From: Pseudosulfitobacter koreensis
GTDB taxonomy: Bacteria > Pseudomonadota > Alphaproteobacteria > Rhodobacterales > Rhodobacteraceae
Direction of reading: 5' to 3'
DNA: 64,000 nt
NCBI RefSeq assembly: GCF_024733015.1
Contig: NZ_JANKJG010000003.1
Location: forward strand, 239,156 to 303,155
Part shown: positions 56,123 through 63,978 of the stretch, one piece after another
Position numbering within the stretch: position 1 is the stretch's first letter
Layout of the letters: each line of letters begins with the position of its first letter
The notes under the pieces: model-generated
Told to the model about the DNA's origin: nothing
The model's database searches: none
What the model saw: only the letters and a program-made list of their open reading frames with translations
Position numbers and translations under genes: made by a program

Positions 56123-56914
56123 TCACGCGCTATGCGCCCCATCCGCCAGCGATTTCACGAACGCCAATATCTCACCCACCGAGTGTCCCGCCGCGATTTT
56201 CGATACGATGGCCGACCCCACGACCGCACCGTCCGCCACCGACGCAATCGCGCGGCTTTTCTCGGGCGTGTTGATGCCGAAACCCACGATGATCGGCAGG
56301 TCGGTTTGCGATTTGATCCGCGCGACCTCGGGGCCCACGTCCGTCGCTTCGGCCTCGGCCGAGCCGGTGATGCCGGTGATCGAGACGTAATAGACGAAGC
56401 CCGAGGTGTTCTGCAGCACGCGTGGAAGGCGTTTGTCGTCCGTGGTCGGCGTGGCCAGACGGATGAAGTTCAGGCCCGCCGCCTGCGCCGGAATGCACAG
56501 TTCGCTGTCTTCCTCGGGGGGCAGGTCGACCACGATCAACCCGTCGATGCCTGCCTCTTTGGCGTCCGAAAGGAATTTGTCGACGCCGCGCGAATAGATC
56601 GGGTTGTAATACCCCATCAGCACGATCGGCGTGGTGTCGTCCGTCTCGCGAAAGGCGCGGGCCAGATCCAGCGTGCGTTGCAGGGTCATGCCGCCCTCAA
56701 GGCTGCGCTGACCGGCCAGCTGGATTGTGGGGCCGTCCGCCATCGGGTCGGTGAAGGGCAGGCCCAGCTCGATGATGTCGACACCGGCCTCGGGCAGCCC
56801 TTTGACGATTTCGAGGGAGGTGTCGAAATCGGGATCGCCCGCCATCACGTAGGAAACGAATGCCTTTTTGCCTGCGGCTTTGAGGTCTGCGAATTTTGCG
56901 TCGATGCGGGTCAT
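56123..56914 (-). CDS. trpA: Tryptophan synthase, alpha subunit
   Basis: 263 residues. Catalytic Glu49 and Asp60 in [16 protein letters not shown]; phosphate loop GFGINTPE. Cleaves indoleglycerol phosphate to indole. Start ATG 56914 fits the family length, and a 42-residue longer reading is not conserved. Separated from trpB and divergent from ychF. Confidence 0.96.
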   Translation of the reverse strand: MTRIDAKFADLKAAGKKAFVSYVMAGDPDFDTSLEIVKGLPEAGVDIIELGLPFTDPMADGPTIQLAGQRSLEGGMTLQRTLDLARAFRETDDTTPIVLMGYYNPIYSRGVDKFLSDAKEAGIDGLIVVDLPPEEDSELCIPAQAAGLNFIRLATPTTDDKRLPRVLQNTSGFVYYVSITGITGSAEAEATDVGPEVARIKSQTDLPIIVGFGINTPEKSRAIASVADGAVVGSAIVSKIAAGHSVGEILAFVKSLADGAHSA

Positions 56915-57082
56915 TGGGGTGGCCTTTTTATATGTCTTCACCGCAATGCCCAAACTGGACCGGGAAATCAATGCAAAGCGGGGTATCGTCCCGGCATAAT
57001 TGGCCGCAGGGCCGACGAGCCGCCTTGCACGCGGCGCCATGCCCCACTAGAAGCGGCCTGTCGCGGATTTCGGAGAGTGGAC

Positions 57083-58180
57083 ATGGGTTTCAAGATGGGT
57101 ATCGTCGGGCTGCCGAACGTGGGCAAGTCGACCCTGTTCAATGCGCTGACACGCACGGCAGCAGCGCAGGCGGCGAACTTTCCGTTCTGCACGATCGAAC
57201 CGAACGTCGGCGAAGTGGCCGTGCCCGATGCACGTCTGGACAAGCTGGCCGCGATTGCACAGTCAAAGTCGATCATCCCCACGCGGATGACCTTTGTGGA
57301 CATCGCCGGTCTGGTCAAAGGCGCGTCCAAGGGCGAAGGCCTCGGCAACCAGTTCCTCGCAAACATCCGCGAAGTCGATGCCATCGCCCACGTGCTGCGC
57401 TGTTTCGAAGACGGTGACGTGACCCACGTCGAAGGCCGCGTGGACCCCGTGGCCGACGCCGAGACCATCGAGACCGAATTGATGCTGGCCGACATCGAAA
57501 GCATCGAAAAACGCCTGCAGAACATCGTCCGCAAGGTACGTGGCGGCGACAAGGAAGCCGCCCAGCAGGAACGCCTGATGCGCGCAGCCCTTGCCGTGCT
57601 GGAAGAGGGCAAACCCGCCCGTGTCGTCGATGTGGACGCGGACGATCTGCGCGCCTGGAAGATGCTGCAGCTGCTGACCACCAAGCCTGTACTTTACGTC
57701 TGCAACGTGGGCGAGGCCGAAGCCGCCGAAGGCAACGCCCTGTCCGCGCGCGTCGCTGAAATGGCTGCTGCCGAGGGCAACATGCACGTCGTCATCTCGG
57801 CCCAGATTGAGGAAGAGATCAGCCAGCTGGAACTGGAAGAGGCGGAAATGTTCCTCGAAGAAATGGGCCTCAAGGAAGCAGGCCTCGACCGGTTGATCCG
57901 CGCAGGCTACGAATTGCTGCACCTTGAAACCTATTTCACCGTGGGTCCGAAAGAGGCCCGCGCCTGGACCATCCGCGAGGGCACCTCGGCGCCCAAGGCA
58001 GCGGGCGTGATCCACGGCGACTTTGAAAAGGGCTTTATCCGCGCCGAAACCATCGCCTTCGATGATTTCGTGTCGTTGGGCGGCGAACAGCCCGCCAAGG
58101 AAGCAGGCAAGATGCGCGCCGAGGGCAAATCCTACATCGTCAAGGACGGCGACGTGCTGCATTTCCTGTTCAACACCTGA
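57083..58180 (+). CDS. ychF: Ribosome-binding ATPase YchF (Obg-like)
   Basis: 365 residues. G1 GLPNVGKST at 9-17, [22 protein letters not shown] and a C-terminal TGS domain. Hydrolyses ATP rather than GTP and modulates translation. CGGAGAG precedes ATG 57083. Divergent from trpA. Confidence 0.96.
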   Translation: MGFKMGIVGLPNVGKSTLFNALTRTAAAQAANFPFCTIEPNVGEVAVPDARLDKLAAIAQSKSIIPTRMTFVDIAGLVKGASKGEGLGNQFLANIREVDAIAHVLRCFEDGDVTHVEGRVDPVADAETIETELMLADIESIEKRLQNIVRKVRGGDKEAAQQERLMRAALAVLEEGKPARVVDVDADDLRAWKMLQLLTTKPVLYVCNVGEAEAAEGNALSARVAEMAAAEGNMHVVISAQIEEEISQLELEEAEMFLEEMGLKEAGLDRLIRAGYELLHLETYFTVGPKEARAWTIREGTSAPKAAGVIHGDFEKGFIRAETIAFDDFVSLGGEQPAKEAGKMRAEGKSYIVKDGDVLHFLFNT

Positions 58181-58464
58181 GGCGAGAAGTGGGCCGGTCT
58201 GCCTGCGTTTCACATGTTTGGCAGTGGCATTCCGACACTTCGAGCGCGCGCCGCAGCCCGCTTGTTTCCGCGACTGCCCACGCTGAACATCGCGGAAACA
58301 TAAGGCTTTGGGCTCTCGATGTGATATCCCGATTGCGTCCGTCTATGGGGCGTTTGGCCTAATATCCCGCTGTTCTCATTCGATATTCTGTCAGATCCAA
58401 CAACCCGGCAGAGCAGGCAAAAAAGCAGTTGTTTTCCCCCGCCCAAGCCCATAAACACGGCGGC

Positions 58465-58504
58465 GGAGATGTGGCCGAGTGGTCGAAGGCGCTCCCCTGC
58501 TAAG
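58465..58504 (+). tRNA. tRNA-Ser(GCU), 5' half only, at the island junction
   Basis: GGAGATG begins the acceptor stem, the D arm follows, then CTCCC and the anticodon loop CTGCTAA with GCT at 58499-58501. The sequence then reads GAGCG instead of the expected GGGAG stem partner, and no T arm or acceptor end follows. It is therefore a cut tRNA gene: the left attachment site of the integrated element. An intact tRNA-Ser(GCU) must exist at the right junction or elsewhere, because the isoacceptor is essential. Confidence 0.8.
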
Positions 58505-58566
58505 AGCGCGGCTTTTCTCTCCAAGCATCCCATTTTATTAACTTTTCCGTATTTTTCTGTTGTGCG

Positions 58567-58588
58567 TTGACCATATCTTGACCACCGG
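58567..58588. repeat. TTGACCA direct repeats, candidate recombinase arm sites
   Basis: TTGACCATATC and TTGACCACCGG lie in tandem with an 11-base step, about one helical turn, in the gap between the tRNA fragment and the first recombinase. Such short repeats near attL can be recombinase or excisionase sites. This is inferred from position. Confidence 0.35.
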
Positions 58589-58604
58589 CCCATGTTGCCC
58601 CCCA

Positions 58605-59678
58605 TCATGTCTCTCTCCGAAAGTCCCAGCCGAAGGCATCGAGCTGTTCCGCGAGGTCTGCCGGGTACTTCTTGCGATAGTCCCGTGCCGTGTCGGAATT
58701 TCCCCAACCACCCTGGTCAAGCAGCCGGTCGTGATCGCCAACCTGCGCTGAGAAGAAGGTCGCCCAGGTATGTCGAAGCGTGTAGGGAACCACAGCATCA
58801 GGAAGTCCCGCAGCCCGGCACAGCTTGCGGAATTGCTTGGCTATCTGTCCGCCACCATGATCCCTGAGCGGAATGGGATTGCCGCGCGAGGACAGGAAGG
58901 CACGGCCTGATTTCGGCAACTCGCCGATCAGGGCGATGGCCTTGTCCGGGAGGTGAACCCAGCGTGCCCGGAAGAGGGTCTTTCCCGCGCCGTCCTCCAC
59001 TGCTGGAATGTAGACCTCGTTGGTCGACCAGTTGAAGTCCTCGACGTTCACCGCAAAAGTCTCCCCCGGCCCGCACCCGGTCGCGACCATGAAGACGATG
59101 ATTTTCAACAGTCGGTGATGCTTGTCGTGCACCCCGGCCTTCTCAGGCGTCTGTGCCATCTTGATCAGAGCTTCGACCTCCGCCGGTGTCAGATAGATAT
59201 CCCGGACACGTCTTGCACGTCGCTCCCTTCGAGTTCCCTTGATGAAATTGATCACGGCCTTGATTGGAGCGATCGCTTGGCATTTGATCGTCGACGGTTG
59301 CCACATCTTGCCGGTTTCCTTGCTGCGGCGGTCTGCAATTGCTGCGGCGGCCCGCAGAATTCGTGGTTCATCGAGTTGGTCGATACGCGTGTTTTTGCCG
59401 AAATAGGCGATGATCCGTTTCAGGTAGCGGCGGTTCCCCGTGTGCTTCATGTACAGAAGTGCGGCTTCCGCGAATGTCGGCACCGGGTTCAGAATCTGCT
59501 CCCAAGCTTTTTCGAAATCCCTCCTGGACAGCTCTATCGCGAGTTCTTTGTAGCTTTCGTCGCGTATGCCAAGGCGTCTTCGAAAACGTTTTCCACCGAT
59601 GTAGCGGTCATACTCCCAATCTCCGTTTCTCCATACGGGCATCCACGGCGGGTCTTCAGGTGGGATTTGGCTTGGCAT
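58605..59678 (-). CDS. Tyrosine recombinase/integrase with Arg-to-Gly change in box I
   Basis: 357 residues from ATG 59678 with GGAGG upstream. An N-terminal arm/SAM-like domain (about 60-150) is followed by the catalytic domain. Arg II R302, Trp325 and the nucleophile Tyr334 are present (YTLRHTWATFF, QGGWGNSDT, ARDYRK), and a Lys is present near 233. Box I reads TGCGPGE (200-206): Gly203 replaces the first catalytic Arg, and Tyr299 replaces the box II His. It abuts the tRNA junction, so it is probably the element's integrase. It overlaps the excisionase-like gene. Confidence 0.88.
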   Translation of the reverse strand: MPSQIPPEDPPWMPVWRNGDWEYDRYIGGKRFRRRLGIRDESYKELAIELSRRDFEKAWEQILNPVPTFAEAALLYMKHTGNRRYLKRIIAYFGKNTRIDQLDEPRILRAAAAIADRRSKETGKMWQPSTIKCQAIAPIKAVINFIKGTRRERRARRVRDIYLTPAEVEALIKMAQTPEKAGVHDKHHRLLKIIVFMVATGCGPGETFAVNVEDFNWSTNEVYIPAVEDGAGKTLFRARWVHLPDKAIALIGELPKSGRAFLSSRGNPIPLRDHGGGQIAKQFRKLCRAAGLPDAVVPYTLRHTWATFFSAQVGDHDRLLDQGGWGNSDTARDYRKKYPADLAEQLDAFGWDFRRET

Positions 59679-59878
59679 TTCATGGCCTCCCGAAAACGAT
59701 CTATGTGCTCCCGGTAGAAGACAGGTCGACGCCCGCGCCATTCGCAAACCTCGAATACCTCCTCGTATTTTTTCCGCAGGTCAAAGAGATAGCGAACGGA
59801 AACCACAAGCGCTGCAGCCGCCTCGACGCGGCTAAGCCCATTTTCCAATTCGCAAACTTCCGGCTCCTGACGGGTCAT
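59534..59878 (-). CDS. Excisionase-like/MerR-type DNA-binding protein
   Basis: 114 residues from ATG 59878, with GGAG six bases before it. The core NGLSRVEAAAALVVSVRYL is a helix-turn-helix, followed by FEVCEWRGRRPVFYREHIDRF, the wing pattern seen in recombination directionality factors and MerR-like proteins. A basic tail follows. It overlaps the integrase by 145 bases, so both should share a transcript and cooperate in excision. Confidence 0.55.
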   Translation of the reverse strand: MTRQEPEVCELENGLSRVEAAAALVVSVRYLFDLRKKYEEVFEVCEWRGRRPVFYREHIDRFREAMKCQAKSHLKTRRGCPYGETEIGSMTATSVENVFEDALAYATKATKNSR

Positions 59879-60134
59879 GGCGAGCTCCACAGATCTTGTT
59901 TGATGTGCAGTTTGACCGTCATGCAATCGGAGTCGTTCAAACCATTGTTTGAACGCGACTTCTCGGTCCGGATTTGGCGGCGTGGTAGCTGTCAAACCCA
60001 AGTAAAATCTCGAGACGTTGCCCCGAGTTCGTGATATGATATATTTAACGATTCGATTATTTAAGTCAAGTGAGTTTGTCAGGCTGCTTCTGGGCACTGC
60101 CTGAAAAGCTGCACCGGTCACAGGGAGAGAAGGT
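59879..60134. promoter_or_regulatory. Divergent control region between excisionase-like gene and XRE gene
   Basis: 256 bases holding two divergent starts. The stretch around 60031-60065 is rich in A and T (GATATGATATATTTAACG) and looks like a -10/-35 region. Operators for the XRE protein are likely here but none can be read with certainty. Confidence 0.35.
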
Positions 60135-60485
60135 ATGAGAAAAGGCGAAGTTGCCATAGATAGCGACGCGATTGGTCTTTTGAAGGCCGGCAGAAACGCT
60201 TTGCATTGGTCACAAGAGGATCTGGCCAATGAATCAGGGGTGTCGATCGCGACAATCAGGAGAGTTGAAAGCAAGGTTCAATCGATCACGGAGGAGGTGT
60301 GTGGAAAGTTCGACCTCAAGCCTGACTTTTGCGTCCGTCGTGAAAAAATTGAAGCACTGTTGAGAGCACTTAACAAACACGGGGTTTCCGTATGGAAGGA
60401 CGAGACCGCTGCTGGTCTGACTGTCAAGACCATTAGAGATCAAGAGATTTTCGAGATCGCTAAGCAGATCGATTCAGGGCAGTAA
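60135..60485 (+). CDS. XRE-family helix-turn-helix regulator
   Basis: 116 residues. HTH at about 23-46 (LHWSQEDLANESGVSIATIRRVES) in the Cro/CI style, followed by a non-homologous C-terminus with helix DEIFEIAKQ. It likely represses the divergent integrase-excisionase operon and its own promoter. GGGAGAGAAGGT precedes ATG 60135. Confidence 0.85.
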   Translation: MRKGEVAIDSDAIGLLKAGRNALHWSQEDLANESGVSIATIRRVESKVQSITEEVCGKFDLKPDFCVRREKIEALLRALNKHGVSVWKDETAAGLTVKTIRDQEIFEIAKQIDSGQ

Positions 60486-60565
60486 CCTACTTGTTTGACC
60501 ATATTCCCCAATTCGTCACTCACGCGAGTCATGAATGTTTGGTCGTTCATTCGAAAGGATACGTG

Positions 60566-60871
60566 ATGAAGGGCTTCACGATTACGATTGATTGCATCAA
60601 AAGGATGAAATCGGTAACCCAGCTGGCGGCGCCGCACATTAAGACCGGGCTTCGAACAGAAATCATCTCACGGTTCCTCGGGTGGCGCACCTATGCGTCC
60701 TTCCTTCACGACGTCAGGGCAAATCCGCAGTATATTCACGAGTTTGACTTCGTAAGCGCACTCGATTTTTGCAAGCAACGCGATGTCGATCTGGATGAAG
60801 CGGATCTCGAAGAAATGGCAGAACGATTGGAAGACGCGTTCGGAGATAGAACTGGGACTATTTCCAATTGA
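60566..60871 (+). CDS. Hypothetical 101-residue protein
   Basis: Starts at ATG 60566 with AAAGGATAC upstream; GTG 60563 is an alternative. Helical by appearance; middle HIKTGLRTEIISRFLGWRT, acidic end DLDEADLEEMAERLEDAF. The FLGWRTYASFLHD stretch recalls a small 'lGxxxWxxL' helical motif found in many short plasmid and phage proteins, but no family was recognised. It follows the XRE gene by 80 bases and may be controlled with it. Confidence 0.6.
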   Translation: MKGFTITIDCIKRMKSVTQLAAPHIKTGLRTEIISRFLGWRTYASFLHDVRANPQYIHEFDFVSALDFCKQRDVDLDEADLEEMAERLEDAFGDRTGTISN

Positions 60872-60883
60872 ACAGGCTGAGTG

Positions 60884-61193
60884 CAGATATCAGAAATACC
60901 GGACAGCGATTACGCTAAATCCCGGACAGCCGTTTCAGTAATTCCCGGACAGCTCGGGCACGGCTGATCATCTGCCTGCACTCATGTTTCGCTCTGGATA
61001 GTTTCGGTGTTTTCAGCGGCGGTCAAGTTCTCGCTTTGGTAGTGCCCCAGCGGTTCGTGTAGGAGGCCTCGCGCGGAGCCCCCGGCGTAGCGCAGCGCGC
61101 GGCCGGGAGTGACGCTGGCGGTCACCGTCGATCTTCGGGAAGGTTCGGGTTGCAAGACCTGGAACCGACAACGGAGATGACGATGACCGACGA
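60884..61193 (-). mobile_element. IS21-family end remnant with three 23-bp-period repeats
   Basis: CCGGACAGC occurs at 60899-60907, 60922-60930 and 60945-60953, exactly 23 bases apart, each preceded by AAT-CC or similar. Regular multiple end repeats are a hallmark of IS21-family inverted ends. With the istB fragment next to it this marks a decayed IS21-type element whose istA and most of istB are lost. Confidence 0.65.
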
Positions 61194-61313
61194 CAGAATG
61201 GCGTCGGCGATGGTGGGTTCGCCGATCATGTCATGCCAGCCTGAGACGGGGAGCTGAGCGGTAATGATGGTGGACCGGCGTTAATAGCGGTCCTCGAAGA
61301 GTTCGAGCAAATC
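61194..61313 (-). pseudogene. istB fragment (IS21-family transposition helper)
   Basis: The reverse strand reads DLLELFEDRY, then [29 protein letters not shown] across a stop codon TAA (61281-61283) where a residue should be. This is the C-terminal IstB ATPase signature. Upstream and downstream of it the frame is lost, so it is dead. Confidence 0.8.
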
Positions 61314-61353
61314 GGCGGTTCAATACGACCGGCCCTGAACTGCCGTTCGCCTT

Positions 61354-61998
61354 GTGGCCGAGCGCTGCGGTGCAGCTTCAGCGAACCGGCCATTCGTCCA
61401 ACATGCGACATTCTCAACGGTCGAACACTTCCATCCTAAATCTGATAATCATCCAACTTGGACGTTCAATTGGGAGAATCTGCTTCTTACGTGCTGCGGG
61501 GGAAATAGAGATTATATAGCTGGCGATAAAGAGGGTCGCTTCACTTCGCCCGATCATTCTTGCGATGTGCCTAAAGGAAATACGGTGTTAGACGGGGTGA
61601 TCTTGCATCCTGCGCAGGAAGAGGACTTGAAAAGATTGCTTTTCAAATACCATTCGGATGGTAGGATGGAGGTCTCCGAAACGTGCCCGGAAAGCAAAAG
61701 GGATCAAGCACACAATACTATTTCCGAGCTATCTCTTTCGCCTGAGATGGCAAAAAAGGGAAGCAAGATTGCGACACCAAGGCTCGTTCGCATGCGGTCT
61801 GCCTTTCTAAGCGGTCTTTCAGAGCAAGTGCAAATTCTATTGGAGCAAGGAAACGATATCGACAAGGCCATGGAGGCTTTGGCGGAAATTTTATTTCCGG
61901 AAGATGAAACGAAAAATTGGTCGAAATTTTTCAGCTGCGCACGTTGGTATTTAGGTCCCGCCGCCGAAAAGAAATTGGCAGATTTGGAATGGGCCTAA
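61354..61998 (+). pseudogene. Truncated HNH nuclease (PtuB/TIGR02646-like)
   Basis: The reading of about 214 residues has the HNH pattern VEHFHPKS (residues 23-30) then NWENLLLTCCGGN, matching nucleases of the Septu/retron Ec78 PtuB type. The N-terminal CxxC zinc pair expected before the HNH is missing, and the first 20 residues do not look like the family. No strong ribosome site exists. The likely partner ATPase (PtuA) is not found in the window. It looks like a remnant left by IS activity; a GTG start for an intact short form cannot be excluded. Confidence 0.5.
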
Positions 61999-62034
61999 TG
62001 CCCTTTTTCTATTGGGATTGCCTTTGTTAGGATC

Positions 62035-62157
62035 CTATACGTAGTCAACTCCCTCCATCAAGAACCTGATTTCTCCAACGTTTTCTCCTGCAAATAGCTG
62101 CCCTTCATATAGTTCGCGGCGAATAACCGCTTTCCGCCCTCTCTTCTGGATGCCGCG
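62035..62157 (-). pseudogene. C-terminal fragment of an unknown protein
   Basis: The reverse strand reads about 40 residues between two stops, with the coherent protein-like end FAGENVGEIRFLMEGVDYV and a basic start (QKRGRKAVIRREL). A TGA (62158-62160) closes the reading immediately upstream. It is probably the tail of a gene lost by recombination. No family was recognised. Confidence 0.3.
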
Positions 62158-62564
62158 TCAGCAAAGCACGAGTTGAGGCACCCGCAGCGAATGGCAGGAA
62201 GGTCCGCACAGCGCCGTCCATGCTGCGCCAAGTATCGTCAAGATGGCTCCGGGAGCAATCTTCGCGAATTGTTCCTTTCCGTACACCTTTGGCTGGTGGG
62301 TCCGTCCATAGTGATCTCGAATTGCACCACGAAATGCAAGGGGTTGGGGCGCAAGGCGGAGTTTCCCGAGGGCATGGCGGAGTCATAGCACGCTCAAAAC
62401 CACGACGTGATACGTTGAACAACAGCAGATTTTGCCTCCAAGGTTGACCGATCAACCTTGCCCGATTTTTCCTCGCGGATATTTGCAGAAAATTCGTGGA
62501 AATTGCTTCGCCTTTCACGTGATTGGCCAACCTTCCTTGCACACACTGTCGAAGGAGGTACGAT
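62158..62564. other. Gene-free gap ahead of the second recombinase, with a perfect palindrome
   Basis: No gene can be supported. It is mostly unremarkable A+T-rich sequence with a perfect inverted repeat at 62439-62460: CAAGGTTGA and TCAACCTTG around CCGA. This hairpin, followed by CCCGATTTTT, lies about 105 bases before the recombinase start and may be a terminator, operator or recombination site. Confidence 0.45.
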
Positions 62565-63659
62565 TTGCCAGTAAAACAACCTTGGGAACCATATTGGTCG
62601 GAGAAAAGCGGTGCCTGGATCATCGATTTTCGGGTTAACGGACACCGCATCAGACGGCGTTTGCCGATCCATGAAAAAGGCCTCCTGGATGTGGCAAAAG
62701 CCAGTGCGAAGAATATCTACGCCGAAGCATGGCGGTCGCAGAGCATGGAGCTGGGCCCTAAAAAACGGCCGACCTTCGCCGAGGCGGCTGGCCTCTACAT
62801 CGATGCCGGTGGCGAAGCCCGATTTCTACAACGTATCGTGAACTACTTCGGTCGGAAGCACCTATGTGACGAGATCGACGAACTGGTGATCGCCCGTGCC
62901 GCCAGAACGCTGTATCCGAACGCGAAGCCCGAGACAGTCAGGCGGCAACTTCGCGTGCCGATCAAGGCGGTTCTGAATTTTGCGGCCGGAAACCGCCGGG
63001 AAAAGCTGCCTGACACGCGGCGAATGCGGTGGCTGTCGCCGGAAGAAGCAGAAAGGCTGCTGGTGGCGGCTGCGAACCCAGCTGCGGCCAGCCTTCGAGA
63101 CCCAAATCTGGAAACCCTCCGCAAGATAGCGTTCATGCTCGGCACCGGCGCCGGACCCGGAGAGACAATGGGGCTGGACGCCAAGGATTGGAATCCCGCG
63201 ACGAGGGAATGGTGGCTGCCCGGAACAAAGACGGTCTATCGGGCGCGGTTTGTCCGTCTGCCATTGCGCACCGTAGATTTGATCAGCCCGATCCCCGCAG
63301 AGGGGCCTGCCTTCCCGGCACCCAATGGAGAGCCCTACGTCTTTCGTAAAAACCGCGGTGGGCAGATGGCGCTCGCCTTCAGGAAGGTGCGGGAGGCCGC
63401 AGGCCTGGGGCCGGAGGTGGTGCCCTATTCATGCCGCCACACCTGGGCCACTTGGCATCAGGCGCAGACCAAGGACTGGGCGGCGCTGCTCGACCAGGGG
63501 GGGTGGAATCGCGCCGATACCGCCAACAGATATCGAAAAATTGCCCCTGCTGATCTCGGTCACAGACTACTGGCCCACGGCTGGGATTTCCGGGCTGACC
63601 CTGGCGAACCCGTGCGATTTGGAGAGCTTGTGTCGCTGCGCTTCGGCGGACATGCTTGA
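62565..63659 (+). CDS. Second tyrosine recombinase with Arg-to-Gly change in box I
   Basis: 364 residues. Start is TTG 62565, chosen because a perfect AAGGAGG lies seven bases before it. Paralog of the recombinase at 58605: both share PTFAEAA, YFGxKxxxxxID, and the end GWDFR. Box I reads TGAGPGE (194-200) with Gly197 for the catalytic Arg; Tyr288, Arg291, Trp314 and Tyr323 are otherwise in place (VVPYSCRHTWAT, QGGW, NRYRK). Intact length and strong ribosome site argue it is expressed. Confidence 0.88.
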   Translation: MPVKQPWEPYWSEKSGAWIIDFRVNGHRIRRRLPIHEKGLLDVAKASAKNIYAEAWRSQSMELGPKKRPTFAEAAGLYIDAGGEARFLQRIVNYFGRKHLCDEIDELVIARAARTLYPNAKPETVRRQLRVPIKAVLNFAAGNRREKLPDTRRMRWLSPEEAERLLVAAANPAAASLRDPNLETLRKIAFMLGTGAGPGETMGLDAKDWNPATREWWLPGTKTVYRARFVRLPLRTVDLISPIPAEGPAFPAPNGEPYVFRKNRGGQMALAFRKVREAAGLGPEVVPYSCRHTWATWHQAQTKDWAALLDQGGWNRADTANRYRKIAPADLGHRLLAHGWDFRADPGEPVRFGELVSLRFGGHA

Positions 63660-63741
63660 GTGCGGGAAAGGGTCTTTCCTGCTGGAAATGCGGTGGTTGG
63701 AGGATGGCTCGCTCTTGGCCGAGCCACTCGAGAATGCAAAT

Positions 63742-63774
63742 CCGATCTGGGTGCTACCACGACACCCAGATCGG
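63742..63774. terminator. Perfect 12-bp inverted repeat after the second recombinase
   Basis: CCGATCTGGGTG (63742-63753) pairs with CACCCAGATCGG (63763-63774) around CTACCACGA. No T run follows, so it may be a hairpin terminator, a recombination core site or an operator. Confidence 0.45.
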
Positions 63775-63880
63775 GGTCTCTATGCTATAGCGCTGGCGGT
63801 TTCGCACGTCAAAGGTCATCTTCGCCAGCGTCTTGGCCTGACGTTCCGGCGAGTCCATGATCGAATCGCGGCGCTGTTGG

Positions 63881-63934
63881 TTTTCATTGAGAACTGACCC
63901 GGTAGCCCCATAAATTTTCACTGAGAATTGACCC
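63881..63934 (+). repeat. IS21-like end repeats at the right edge
   Basis: TTTTCATTGAGAACTGACCC at 63881-63900 and TTTTCACTGAGAATTGACCC at 63915-63934, differing at two positions, 34 bases apart. Two tandem copies of this kind are the end of an IS21-family element that continues off the window. It differs from the repeats at 60899-60953, so this is a different IS. Confidence 0.65.
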
Positions 63935-63978
63935 ATGTGAACACATTGCCCTGACGATTCTGATCAGGGAGATATGGA

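Noticed and set aside
58181..58464. Possible gene or RNA in the gap after ychF
   Set aside because: No credible coding frame or RNA structure seen before the tRNA fragment.
58210..58707. A 165-residue reverse frame over the tRNA junction
   Set aside because: It crosses the tRNA fragment and the integrase end with no family similarity.
62105..62650. A 181-residue reverse frame before the second recombinase
   Set aside because: It has no family match, overlaps the recombinase start and lacks a ribosome site; only the short fragment at 62035-62157, in another frame, looked protein-like.
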